Of a DNA stretch of 63,853 nucleotides, positions 18,901-27,106 are shown piece by piece. Source of the stretch: UBA6382 sp963617965. Its GTDB lineage: Bacteria; Bacteroidota; Bacteroidia; Bacteroidales; Bacteroidaceae. A program made the translations under genes and the position numbers. The stretch's first letter is position 1. Every line of letters starts with the position of its first letter. The notes beneath the pieces were generated by a model. The model did no database searches and was not told the origin of the DNA. It was given only the letters and a program-made list of their open reading frames with translations. The stretch lies in assembly GCA_963617965.1 (NCBI GenBank), contig CAVEQO010000010.1, forward strand, positions 1 through 63,853, read 5' to 3'.

Positions 18901-19239
18901 ATGGAACACTTGTCGCGCCTTCCGGCGTAATCCGTCAGACTGTGTCACATCCGGGACTCTACCGCCGCTTTCGCGTATGTATTCAAGTACTTTTCCAACA
19001 AAATCCTTGCGCCTGTCATTGTTCCCGTCGCCCTCCGCCATGAGATACAGATACGACAATATGCGCTGCTTCATCTCCGCTGTCGCCTTGTTGGTAAAGG
19101 TGACGGCAAGGATGTTGCGGAACAGGAAATCGGACTCGTCGCCCATCAACAACGCGATATACCGCGCGGCCAGTGTGTAGGTTTTGCCGGTGCCGGCCGA
19201 GGCCCGGCATACTGTCAGTGTTTTCATTCCGTCTGCCAT
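15913..19239 (-). CDS. addA: AddA-like UvrD-family helicase-nuclease
   Basis: Helicase-nuclease subunit of an AddAB-type recombination complex. Helicase motifs are clear: Walker A ASAGTGKT at 13-20, VTFTNKATAEMKQRI, MIDEFQDTSVLQWQ, VGDVKQSIYRWR, and LYVALTRAADNLFVY near the end. The C-terminus keeps a nuclease domain (RPDRVMIKNGK, VVLDFKFGK, then SCQVERYV), so both subunits appear to carry active nucleases. The start at 19239 (MADG) or at 19227 (MKTLTV) is chosen because the frame open further upstream, to 19416, carries no family sequence. First gene of the addA-addB pair. Confidence 0.88.
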   Translation of the reverse strand: MADGMKTLTVCRASAGTGKTYTLAARYIALLMGDESDFLFRNILAVTFTNKATAEMKQRILSYLYLMAEGDGNNDRRKDFVGKVLEYIRESGGRVPDVTQSDGLRRKARQVFHNIIGDYDNMKVMTIDSFLQTLVTGMAQAVGIGMSFNVVLDINHTISTAIDEIMTAHINDNPDTEKLLTEYVKAQLADEKGWDVRSKILSMAKEILKEAVQDKNEKQIFDVKTLRSYQRKLTAVFRKEMASMRNVYDKVCNCERDGEIADGKRYYSMIERVRKSLDNKASAADVFRGLSETDSGRLQSEKFLDKFSPQNRSRALEVRAALTEMCRLCRELRKEYFLYRITNEHLNDLMMMTSVKDRMDVNLRESNSILLARTACLLSKSLAPGDADFIMEKAGIRFKHIMIDEFQDTSVLQWQVFRHLVNEVLGSGGTTFIVGDVKQSIYRWRNGDYTIMEKLGSSEPFSAYYDEKPLTRNYRSQANVVKFNLSLFAKLTSLDEKLREFDSLYREGCNGYSPEHLDDFHNCGTVHDGYVQYRAYPYFSGRAGADFSEAQKTRKRKVVAQQVAVQMFEDIGLLLDKGAASSDVLILIRNSSEIDTIVEAYANSALSGKGIKLSSNDSFLLDKSVPVLLVVAALKVICNSDAISREFLYAHGKDVVRLLKCDRRMPLYEMVEYVVNVLFCNAENMVCVDDADFINCFLDKLRSYVDRYGSDVQSFIAYWDDELCMTPVPAANSEGIRVMTIHSAKGLEARHLFVPFCSWKLSTESGNHGTKLWVTPQGNVGAGENGSIPDKIPVTFKSVLEETAYAEDYHVEKKAQLVDNLNLLYVALTRAADNLFVYSPVNYKSMAKDTFDTVGDLVFECLSDKEVEPGVTLRGKVEREWNGCKEDVPAYAQYCVGNAPYIRPQTEPDGKDGLSPFEYRYSDKEKLGLHCYSTRGNISFRQSQESMLYSPGDACDRRNSRIDAGILRHNILAQIKTVSEAGNVVDRFYAKGIIETKEDALEIKKELDGAWKKWAEMADWFSGNWKVLREVTLICPSDNGEDVKTEMRPDRVMIKNGKAVVLDFKFGKHNHEYSCQVERYVQALRRMGYADVEGWLWYGFDNELVKVC

Positions 19240-19445
19240 AAACCGATGTTTGCCGGACAGTCCGTATCCCTTGCAGGCAACAGGGGTGTCCGTAGCATAC
19301 CGTGATGCACTCACAAATTTACATTTCTTTTTACTCACAACAAAGCAACAGGCGAAATTTGTATGACAACACAAGTTAGCCATGGCAACACTCCACAACG
19401 TCAATTTGACGGGCAAAGGCGTGTAACCACAACAGTATAGGGAAA

Positions 19446-19483
19446 GGCACGGGCGACCGCAATCGATTGCGGTCGCCCGTGCC
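19446..19483. terminator. 38-base perfect palindrome, terminator of the FAS1-like lipoprotein gene
   Basis: Perfectly self-complementary, with the GC-rich arm GGCACGGGCGACCGCAATC on each side. It lies 35 bases past the stop of the minus-strand lipoprotein gene. In that direction it is followed by only TTTCCC, so termination would depend on the very strong stem. Confidence 0.75.
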
Positions 19484-19518
19484 CATATATGTCATCCTCT
19501 ATATGCTGAAGAGGGAAG

Positions 19519-21546
19519 TCACCATTTGTCTTCCTCAACCGTACCGGCGTAGACAGACTTCGGACACAGTTCGATGTAGTCCAGGAACAGCTGTGTCGAG
19601 GTGTTTTCAAGTACGGACTTCAAGCGGATGTAGTACGTTTCTTTGGGATCCATCGTTCCTGTGTATATGATGCCTCTCATCACACGCTCGTTGTTGCGGA
19701 AATTGGATGTGACCGCAGCAGAGCTTGCCGTGCCGAAATACTTGGGTGATTTCATGTAGCCTTTCAGGCGCATACGCTTCTCTATTTCGGTATTGATGTC
19801 CTCATCGCCGTCGGGATCGTCCTCTTCAAAGCCGGTAAGATCATGATTGGTGTAGATACGCATGTCAAGGGGCAACCCCGCAGCCTCAAGGTTGTTCTTG
19901 TTGGTACCAAAATAGACCTGACACATTCCGCGCGTGTTAAGGTTCTGAAGACCGAGACGGAACTCATAGGTGCCGTAGTAGGGCACGGGGGGCAGCTTGA
20001 TGGTCACGTCATACTGCCCTACAATATTGTATTCGTCGCCCTGATAGTTCTGCCATACGTAACTGTAGCCGCAAAGGTAAACCACACGGCTCTCGTCGGT
20101 GAATGTCATGTTTTCAAAATATCCGGTCGGGATGTTCATACCCTTGAGGCGATCGCCCTCAGTGATTCTGCGGAAGCCTGAAGACATCTGCTCTGGCAGC
20201 AAGTCACAGATATCGTAACGCATACGTTCGTTGAGCACCTTGTTGGGGACATCGTCATCATAGACAAGAATGTCGTCAATGGTATAGAAATATCCGTTTA
20301 GAGCGGCATTTTCACCATAGTTGCTCAGCAAGATGCCCGGACGCGGCACCGTAATCTCGTTGTAATTTCTTGGATCGCGTTCCGACACATACCGGTTGAT
20401 ACGTTTGCCGTCAATCTGCTTGCCCTCCATGATTTTCATGATGCGGTTCTGCGAGAGCGTGGGGTAATAGCACCAAGTGTCAATGGAAAGGTTTTCGGGA
20501 TATTTGTATCCGAAGCCCTGCTCATTGTAGTGTACGTTGATGTTGTTGTATGAAATAGCACGATCTATGATGTGGTATCCCACAAACTGGTGTACAGCGT
20601 TTTCGTCACTCCTGTAGTCATCGCTCGCAGCGTCGGGGTAATACTCCCTGCACTTGCGCTCTATTACGGAGAATATCTCGTCCCAGTTGGCTATCCGGCC
20701 ATTGTCGCTTTTCTGCACCGTAAAGCCAAATTTCTTCTCGAACAGGCTATCAACTTCCACAAACACGGTATATCCAAAATCACGGTGGTCCGGGCAAGGT
20801 ACAGGCTTGTCGCCGGTCTCGGTAGGAGTGCCAAGTCCAGTTTCAGGATGGTTTTTCTCGTAATCCATGTCACGGTACGGCGAGGCCAGCACTTCATCAT
20901 AGCCCGTGACCTTGAGCAGATTGGAGAATACCTGCAGATAGGAGGTGGCCTCTATCAGTGATCCGAGTCCAGAGGTGGTGGGTGCCACGACCCTGTCTAC
21001 CACATGGAGGATTCCGTTTTCCACTTCTATGTCGCGGCTGATGATGCGCGAGTACTTGTCCACATAGGTTCCACCGTCCAGAGTGTCAAAGTTAATCGTC
21101 ACGAAACGGCCGGCAAACGACTGGGTCTCAAGCGTGCCCTCCCGGAAAGATGTGGAGAGGAGCGCATCGCTATTGTCATGGTCTATCAGACAGTTGTTGA
21201 CAATGTATTCCGCCGTGGAGTCGGGCGTTTGGGTAATGTCGTAGCCTGTCGTATTATAGAGGGAGTCCAGAAAAGCCTGCACCGCCTCATCGGTCGGTAC
21301 GAAGCATGTGAAATTACCGCGTGCCGACAGGAGATTGTATACCGTTGACCCAGACCTGTCGCTCAGCCGCACGCGCTTCGTCAGATAGCTGAATTTAGAC
21401 AGATTTTCGTCCTCGTCAATATAGTCCGCCATCAGTTTCCCAGTAAAGGTGTAGATGTCGGACTCATCGACTTTGTCCGTGCAGCCAACAAACCCAACCG
21501 CCCCCACCAGAAGGGCGAATGCAATCAAGACTTTTCTTTTCTTCAT
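19519..21546 (-). CDS. FAS1-like (fasciclin) domain lipoprotein, likely surface-exposed
   Basis: A 675-residue lipoprotein. The start at 21546 gives a clean lipoprotein signal MKKRKVLIAFALLVGAVGFVGC, with residues after Cys22 reading TDKVDES, close to the acidic export signal used for surface lipoproteins in Bacteroidetes. A FAS1-like domain follows: STVYNLLS, then GNFTCFVPTDEAVQAFLDSLY, then NGILHVVDRVV near 180-190. A second, more diverged FAS1-like segment may lie around 190-370. The C-terminal third resembles a beta-rich ligand-binding module, but I do not recognise it. Function is probably adhesion or glycan handling. A promoter-like TAAATTG box lies upstream and a 38-base palindrome downstream. 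Confidence 0.75.
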   Translation of the reverse strand: MKKRKVLIAFALLVGAVGFVGCTDKVDESDIYTFTGKLMADYIDEDENLSKFSYLTKRVRLSDRSGSTVYNLLSARGNFTCFVPTDEAVQAFLDSLYNTTGYDITQTPDSTAEYIVNNCLIDHDNSDALLSTSFREGTLETQSFAGRFVTINFDTLDGGTYVDKYSRIISRDIEVENGILHVVDRVVAPTTSGLGSLIEATSYLQVFSNLLKVTGYDEVLASPYRDMDYEKNHPETGLGTPTETGDKPVPCPDHRDFGYTVFVEVDSLFEKKFGFTVQKSDNGRIANWDEIFSVIERKCREYYPDAASDDYRSDENAVHQFVGYHIIDRAISYNNINVHYNEQGFGYKYPENLSIDTWCYYPTLSQNRIMKIMEGKQIDGKRINRYVSERDPRNYNEITVPRPGILLSNYGENAALNGYFYTIDDILVYDDDVPNKVLNERMRYDICDLLPEQMSSGFRRITEGDRLKGMNIPTGYFENMTFTDESRVVYLCGYSYVWQNYQGDEYNIVGQYDVTIKLPPVPYYGTYEFRLGLQNLNTRGMCQVYFGTNKNNLEAAGLPLDMRIYTNHDLTGFEEDDPDGDEDINTEIEKRMRLKGYMKSPKYFGTASSAAVTSNFRNNERVMRGIIYTGTMDPKETYYIRLKSVLENTSTQLFLDYIELCPKSVYAGTVEEDKW

Positions 21547-21593
21547 ATCTTCATAGTATTTGTTTCTTTGTTGTATTCCACTGTTTTTCGGTT

Positions 21594-21604
21594 TTGGAAC
21601 GCAA
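21594..21604 (-). promoter_or_regulatory. Shared 11-base start-region motif (TTGGAACGCAA) before the FAS1-like gene
   Basis: On the minus strand this reads TTGCGTTCCAA, right behind TAAATTG, a poor -7 box. The identical 11 bases occur in the same place before the GH109-like gene (23430-23440). Confidence 0.4.
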
Positions 21605-21731
21605 TTTACATTTTTTTTTTGGCACACAGGGTTTTTAACACAATTTTTCATTCAAGAAAACGCCAAAAAAAGCATTCTCCGAGGCTGTCAGCGAATTTCA
21701 TGCCGAGAATTGATTTTGCCGGGGCTTTCTT

Positions 21732-21769
21732 AAAAGCACGCGAAGCCGGAATGTGTTCCGACTTCGCGT
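21732..21769 (-). terminator. Terminator after the GH109-like gene
   Basis: ACGCGAAGCCGGAA pairs with TTCCGACTTCGCGT with one mismatch and a 4-base loop. On the minus strand it is followed by GCTTTTAAG. It lies 45 bases after the stop. Confidence 0.65.
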
Positions 21770-21813
21770 ACGAAAATGCCATAGGACAAATGGCTGGAAA
21801 AACGCGCCAAACG

Positions 21814-23391
21814 TCATTTCTTGGCTGCACCAAGTTTCTTCAGCATCTTTTTGAGTTCTTTTTCAGCGGCATCCGCCCCCTTTGTCTTGAGAGTCTGCGT
21901 ATAAGCCTCCGCTATCGCTGCCGACTGCTTCTCCTGCTCGGGCGTGGCATAGGCGTGTTTGAAGCCCTTCTGCCTGTCCCAGTTGCCGCGAGTGAAGTCG
22001 GGGAAAGCCACAGATGCGCAGTTGTGGTCCATTGACAACGCCCCGAGTTCGCCCAAGCAGCACCATTCCGCAAGATCATAGACATCCATGTCAAGGGGCA
22101 GTCCGTTCTGCATACAGTATACAAGGCGGCTGTCCATTATGAAATCCATTCCCCCGTGACCACCCACTTCCTTGGCCATCGCACCGTACTTGGCCAAAAT
22201 AGGGTGCATGTACTTGGCCTCAAGCTTGGCCTGCTGGTCTGCGGGCATGAAATCGTGGCTGTTGAGGTTGTCCACCGCCGGCACGCCCGCATCCTTGAGG
22301 GTTGAGGCGTCAAGAGCGAAACGCGGCTCGGGATATTTGGTGGCGTAGCCCTTTGTGCCTGTAAGTTTGTAAAGGCGGTTGTATGGCTGAGGGGTCATCA
22401 CGTTGTGCTGTATCTCCACCACTTTGCCGTTTGCCGTACGCATGAGCGTAGTAGTGTGGTCACCGCTGCGGAAATCATTGCACGGGCGGCCTGTCTTCTT
22501 CTCCACATAGGCTTTGCCGTGGCTGCTTTTGGTGTCCATGGCTACAAGGGTTGTGAAACGGTCGCCGCGGTGTATGTCAAGAGCCTGCGCCACTGGGCCC
22601 AGACCGTGGGTGGCATACAGGTCGCCGCGGTATTCCTTGTTGTATTTCATGCGCCAACCGAGCTTGTCGGGGTCAGAGCCGTCAGGGTTTTTCCAGTAGT
22701 AGTCCCAGAACGAGTCAAGGTTGTGGATATAGGCACCCTCGGCGCGGAGCACCTCACCGAACACACCGTGCTGCGCCATATTGAGGGCGTTCATTTCATA
22801 CCAGTCATAGCAGCAGTTCTCAAGAATCATGCAGTGGAGCTGTTTCTGCTCCGCAAGGTTTATGAGATCCCAACACTGTTGCAGGTTCAGGGCAGAGGGC
22901 ACCTCAATGGCGGTGTTCTTGCCGTTTTCCAAGGCACACTTGGCAACAGGGAAATGGTGATCCCAGTCAGTGGCCACATAGACGAGATTGATGTCCGGAC
23001 GCTTGCAGAGATCCTCATAGCCTTTGGCACCCGAATATGAGGCAGCTTCGGGAAGTCCGGCATTCTTCAGGATCTTCTGGCAGGCCTCCACGCGGTTCGG
23101 TTCGTAGTCACACAGCGCAACAATGCGCACACCGTTTATATGGGTGAAACGCTCCACTGCGCCAGGTCCTCTCATGCCGAGACCGACAAAGGCTACACGC
23201 ACGACAGGCTCGGCCGGCAAGGCAAGATTAAGCACATCTTTCTGACCGGCAGGACGGGCGGGGGACTCCACCTCGATGGTTCCCTCGTTCCAATGCCACT
23301 TGGTCTGATACGACTGGGCCTCCGCACTCTGCGGCAGTGCCACAAACAGGCTTAACGCTAAGCCCGCTGCAAAAGTTGAAAGTTTCTTCAT
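21814..23391 (-). CDS. Exported Gfo/Idh/MocA-fold protein of the GH109 (alpha-N-acetylgalactosaminidase-like) group
   Basis: 525 residues with an N-terminal signal peptide cleaved near residue 25 (SAEAQ). A Rossmann NAD-binding motif VAFVGLGMRGPGAVERF begins near residue 67 and is followed by ALCDYEPNR. The catalytic part has EVPSALNLQQCW, the THGLGPVAQALDIHRGDR segment and a NVMTPQPYNR motif typical of GH109 enzymes. These use bound NAD in an oxidation-elimination mechanism to release N-acetylgalactosamine from glycans. A periplasmic role in host glycan breakdown is likely, but other sugar oxidoreductases share the fold. It is monocistronic, with its own promoter box and terminator. Confidence 0.8.
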   Translation of the reverse strand: MKKLSTFAAGLALSLFVALPQSAEAQSYQTKWHWNEGTIEVESPARPAGQKDVLNLALPAEPVVRVAFVGLGMRGPGAVERFTHINGVRIVALCDYEPNRVEACQKILKNAGLPEAASYSGAKGYEDLCKRPDINLVYVATDWDHHFPVAKCALENGKNTAIEVPSALNLQQCWDLINLAEQKQLHCMILENCCYDWYEMNALNMAQHGVFGEVLRAEGAYIHNLDSFWDYYWKNPDGSDPDKLGWRMKYNKEYRGDLYATHGLGPVAQALDIHRGDRFTTLVAMDTKSSHGKAYVEKKTGRPCNDFRSGDHTTTLMRTANGKVVEIQHNVMTPQPYNRLYKLTGTKGYATKYPEPRFALDASTLKDAGVPAVDNLNSHDFMPADQQAKLEAKYMHPILAKYGAMAKEVGGHGGMDFIMDSRLVYCMQNGLPLDMDVYDLAEWCCLGELGALSMDHNCASVAFPDFTRGNWDRQKGFKHAYATPEQEKQSAAIAEAYTQTLKTKGADAAEKELKKMLKKLGAAKK

Positions 23392-23437
23392 GGTTCCAAT
23401 TTATATGATATCAGGATTTTCCTCGAGTGTTGGAACG

Positions 23438-23445
23438 CAAAGGTA
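23438..23445 (-). promoter_or_regulatory. Promoter -7 box of the GH109-like gene
   Basis: On the minus strand TACCTTTG matches TAnnTTTG, 46 bases before the start at 23391. It overlaps the 11-base motif shared with the FAS1-like lipoprotein gene. Confidence 0.6.
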
Positions 23446-23509
23446 GTATTTTTTCATGAAAACAGGCGTTTTACGGAACTAAAGAATTGCCGCCTGACTG
23501 TGGATGGAG

Positions 23510-26500
23510 TCAACTGTCACACATATTTATCAGATCCCTGAAAAGCGGCGATTGCTCCAGCAGCCGCCTGTTGCCTATGAGTATCACCTGTTCGCGCGCC
23601 CGTGTGAGTGCCACGTTGAGCTTGCGGTCCACGGGATAGTCTCCGTCGTAGAGTCCGTCACTCTCATTATAGACCGAAGACATAAGAAACCTCATCTGCG
23701 AGACGTGTCTCACCGTAAGCGAGTATATAATAATGTCACGCTGTGAGCCCTGATAACGTTCAACCGTGTCTATCGCAATGTCCGGCAGGACACCGGAGTC
23801 CTTTTGGCGCAAGCATGCCCTTATCATGGAAATCTGGTTGCGATACGGCACTATCACCCCCACGTCTTCAGCCTTGAGGATGCGGTTGTTGGCCTTGTAG
23901 AGTCCGTAAAGTGCCGCCACACAGTCGGCAACCGCCCGCGCCTCCGCCAGATTGACCTTGTCGTTGAGACCGTCGTCAACAGGGGGACAGTCCAGAAACA
24001 CCACCCTATTACGAGCCAGACGGCGCACCAAATCGCCAGACCCCGAGTCAAAGGACGGCAATGTCGGATAGAGCTCTTTCACGTCACGTTTCTGGTGTTT
24101 CAGAGGCACACATTCCAGAGTGCCGCCATAGAACCGGCTGTTGACAAACCGGAACAAGTCCGGATGCATACGCCCTTGGGCCTTTATCTGGCAATAGAGG
24201 TCACTGCGCCCAGAAGACATGAAGCGGTGCAGCATACGGCAGAACAGCGATTCGGAGCAGTCGTGTATTCCAATCCTGTTGAGGGACTCGTCCGTCACGG
24301 CAGCCTCGGAACGGCTCTGAATCACCACGGCAGGCAACTGCTTCTGGTCGCCGACCAGCACGTAGCGTCTTATCCTGCCCCGGGTATATACCGGCAGGAT
24401 ATACGGCTCGATAATCTGTGACGCCTCATCTATGAACGCCACTTCAAAATCACAACTGTCCAACAAGACCGTCTGCTGCGACATGGTACTGACCGTTGCC
24501 ACTACCACACGCATCCGGGCAAGGAGGTCACGCACATCCCGCGCCTTGCCGCATCCGTGCGCCACCCGGCTGTCCAGCATACGCCTGTGATACTCCGGCG
24601 AAGCACTGGTCTTACGTCCCAGACGCAGGTAGTCGCCAAGCAGCTCCGGCGTGTCGGCCACGATATTCTCAAGCATGGCACATATTTCGTCAACGGCCTT
24701 ATTGGTGTAGGCAAGCATCATGACGCGCGTATGCGGCGAGACCCTCAACTCCTCTTCCGCCATATAGCGCAGGGCGCGCGATGTCTTGCCCGACCCCGGC
24801 GGGCCTATCACGAGAAACCACTCGCGCGAAGCCCGCTCAAGCGCAACAAGTTCGTCAAAACCTTGATAACTGCCACACAACGGCCCGGGCACCCCCCTCT
24901 CAGGCAGTCCGGCAAGCAGAAATTTGTCCTGCCGGACAGACGGCAGTTCCATGAAAGAAAACAGACTGCTACACAACACCGCATTGCCGGAATCAATATG
25001 ATCGTGTTCTATGGCGAAATACCGGCCGGGGGCATTGTTGAACAGAGACAGACGATGTTGCGGGTTGGCGAGGACCACCTCTGCCTCCGCCGGCGTAAGT
25101 CTGGTCATCCTGCCCCTGAAAGTACACTGGCTTGACACGTCCGGCAAAACGCCACTGTAACAATAAATCTGCACGGCATCGCCAGGACGGAAATTCGACT
25201 GCCGGCAGTGTTCATCTTCCGGCAGTGCAAACACTATGGACTCTATTCTGTCGCCGACAGTCACGACATGCTGTATGGCAAGACCGGCAAGCATATCCCC
25301 GTTTGCCATTCTCTCCATTGCCGGAATGTTCCACAGATCGGCATATCCGTGGATTCCGGCTGTGGAGCAACCCGTTTTGGCATACCAATTTTCCTTCATC
25401 AGAAAGGCACAGAACCTCACCGCATAGGTGCAAGCAGTGCCATTGCAACCACCGGCAAACATTCCAAACACCCGATCAAGGCGCGGCTTTACATACGACC
25501 ACAGCCTGTCGCTTATTTTGCCAATCCGGAAGTCATCTGTTGCAACTTCCGTCATGACATCACCGAGTTCCCCCTCGGCGATGCGTCCAATCATGCCCAC
25601 AATCCTGTTGCGCATCTCGAGGGCGCAGTACAGCAGGGCTTTGTCCGGTTTTTTCCTTGTCAATCCGTCAGAATAGCGCGAATAAAGCAGATAGGCATGA
25701 ATATCGTCTCCATCCAGTCCCATACAACGTTCTACCATCATCTGATAAAGCATGAGCTGCACAAGATGGGGCTTACGGCCAGTACCGGAAAACTCGTCGC
25801 GTTTGCCGCTTTTGTGCTCTATGAGCCTACTGCCGTCACTCTGCAGAAAATCCATACGCCCCGCCAGCCCCGCCTGCGGGCACACCAGCGATGGCTCAAG
25901 CAACGACTCTCCAAGACAGAAGCCGCTGCCTGCGTTGATCTTGTCGCTGAGAAGACGGCGTATGTTGTCGAACTGCCGCACCGCTTCACGGTGGAACATT
26001 CCGGCCTTGTCTGCATCGGCCATAAACAGCGAGAACTCTATTGGCATTTTCCTGAATACCCTCTGCATGGAGACAGAGTATGTCAACGTGTTGCCGCCGC
26101 CATTCTGCGCCTCTGCCAGAAGATCGTCCAAAAACACCCCCGAAGCTATGCCGAGCAACAGCGGAAGGGAAACCTCCGGCGGCGTGAACATCCTTATGAA
26201 ATAGTTGTATGGCGAAGCCCCCTGTGGTTCAAAGACGGCCGCCACGTCAGACGGCGACACCAGATAGTCAGGTTCAAAGACAATCCACTGCGGGACACAC
26301 TCTCCGCCATGCGTCACACTGACATCAAGCAGATTGAGTACGGAACCTTCATGAACCAGCCCGGCAATATACGTCAGGCAACCGCCAACACCTGCCTTGC
26401 CGCAGTCAATGCTTATGATGCCGGACACATTGTCGCTGTCAGCACGGGCAGTGACAATATGCCCGGAAACGCCCACAACCCTCACCCTGAGCAGACTGAA

Positions 26501-27001
26501 TTCCCGTTGCCCACCATCAGGCAAACAAGACTCCCGCCTCTGTTCCGCAGCGGATTCTCGAATCCCGGACAAAAGCCCGCACAGTTCTTCCGGAACAGGT
26601 TTCCCGCAGACAAAGGCTATAAACTCTGCCAACAAGCGTGCATCAGCCATGAAATCCTCTTCCGTCACACGGTCGGGACTGTTTGACTTGCGGCGCAATG
26701 CCTGCAGCCCGTCAGCCATTGGTTTCGGAATGTGACAACTGTCGCACACAACTTCCAGCAAGGAAAAGAAATCCGGACATGCCATTCCCTCCGGACAAAT
26801 CTCTTCGCAAACCAGACGCATAATACAACAAAGTTCCTTATGGCTCTCCCAATCGTAGGGTTGTCGGCGCAGCAATGCTGCCAGCCTGTCGCAGAAATCG
26901 TTCTTCACCGCCATTGCCTTTTCGGCAAAATTACTGTTTTTTCCCCTTTCACCATCCGTTTGGCCATTCTTTGGTTCTTTGGGGATCGGCATTCTTTTCA
27001 T
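23510..27001 (-). CDS. Dna2-like nuclease-helicase (PD-(D/E)XK plus SF1B helicase)
   Basis: 1163 residues. The N-terminal third shows no motif I can name. A nuclease segment LIEHKSGKRDEF near residue 394, followed by LVQLMLYQMMVE, gives the ExK and the Q helix of a Cas4/RecB-type nuclease. The C-terminal SF1B helicase has Walker A GPPGSGKTS near 734, FIDEASQIIEP near 857, VLVGDQKQLPAVV, and the closing VERYQGSQRDIIIYS and NVALTRAREQVILIGN. The architecture matches bacterial Dna2-like proteins that act on 5' flaps or replication forks. The start at 27001 is the first ATG; later ones are possible. The gene is divergent from the phosphoribosyltransferase-like gene, with 105 bases between starts. 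Confidence 0.8.
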   Translation of the reverse strand: MKRMPIPKEPKNGQTDGERGKNSNFAEKAMAVKNDFCDRLAALLRRQPYDWESHKELCCIMRLVCEEICPEGMACPDFFSLLEVVCDSCHIPKPMADGLQALRRKSNSPDRVTEEDFMADARLLAEFIAFVCGKPVPEELCGLLSGIRESAAEQRRESCLPDGGQREFSLLRVRVVGVSGHIVTARADSDNVSGIISIDCGKAGVGGCLTYIAGLVHEGSVLNLLDVSVTHGGECVPQWIVFEPDYLVSPSDVAAVFEPQGASPYNYFIRMFTPPEVSLPLLLGIASGVFLDDLLAEAQNGGGNTLTYSVSMQRVFRKMPIEFSLFMADADKAGMFHREAVRQFDNIRRLLSDKINAGSGFCLGESLLEPSLVCPQAGLAGRMDFLQSDGSRLIEHKSGKRDEFSGTGRKPHLVQLMLYQMMVERCMGLDGDDIHAYLLYSRYSDGLTRKKPDKALLYCALEMRNRIVGMIGRIAEGELGDVMTEVATDDFRIGKISDRLWSYVKPRLDRVFGMFAGGCNGTACTYAVRFCAFLMKENWYAKTGCSTAGIHGYADLWNIPAMERMANGDMLAGLAIQHVVTVGDRIESIVFALPEDEHCRQSNFRPGDAVQIYCYSGVLPDVSSQCTFRGRMTRLTPAEAEVVLANPQHRLSLFNNAPGRYFAIEHDHIDSGNAVLCSSLFSFMELPSVRQDKFLLAGLPERGVPGPLCGSYQGFDELVALERASREWFLVIGPPGSGKTSRALRYMAEEELRVSPHTRVMMLAYTNKAVDEICAMLENIVADTPELLGDYLRLGRKTSASPEYHRRMLDSRVAHGCGKARDVRDLLARMRVVVATVSTMSQQTVLLDSCDFEVAFIDEASQIIEPYILPVYTRGRIRRYVLVGDQKQLPAVVIQSRSEAAVTDESLNRIGIHDCSESLFCRMLHRFMSSGRSDLYCQIKAQGRMHPDLFRFVNSRFYGGTLECVPLKHQKRDVKELYPTLPSFDSGSGDLVRRLARNRVVFLDCPPVDDGLNDKVNLAEARAVADCVAALYGLYKANNRILKAEDVGVIVPYRNQISMIRACLRQKDSGVLPDIAIDTVERYQGSQRDIIIYSLTVRHVSQMRFLMSSVYNESDGLYDGDYPVDRKLNVALTRAREQVILIGNRRLLEQSPLFRDLINMCDS

Positions 27002-27059
27002 ATTGACCGCAAAAACACTGTTCCCCGATAAAAAAACGGAAATTTCCTGAAAATATGTT

Positions 27060-27067
27060 TATATTTG
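27060..27067 (+). promoter_or_regulatory. Promoter -7 box of the phosphoribosyltransferase-codB-patB cluster
   Basis: TATATTTG matches TAnnTTTG, 39 bases before the ATG at 27107. No further promoter box was seen before codB or patB. Confidence 0.55.
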
Positions 27068-27106
27068 CAGCTTGTAATTTCAACAGGAAAATTCCGACAA
27101 AATACT

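Noticed and set aside
19240..19416. Longer N-terminus of AddA
   Set aside because: The added segment is Cys-rich without family likeness; the helicase motif begins just after Met at 19239 or 19227.
25208..26686. A 492-codon open frame on the plus strand inside the Dna2-like gene
   Set aside because: It is antisense to a gene with clear motifs on the minus strand and has no family likeness; long shadow frames are expected at this GC.
23510..27001. Cas4 or CRISPR-associated nuclease
   Set aside because: The nuclease is fused to an SF1B helicase and no cas genes or repeats are present, so Dna2-like fits better.
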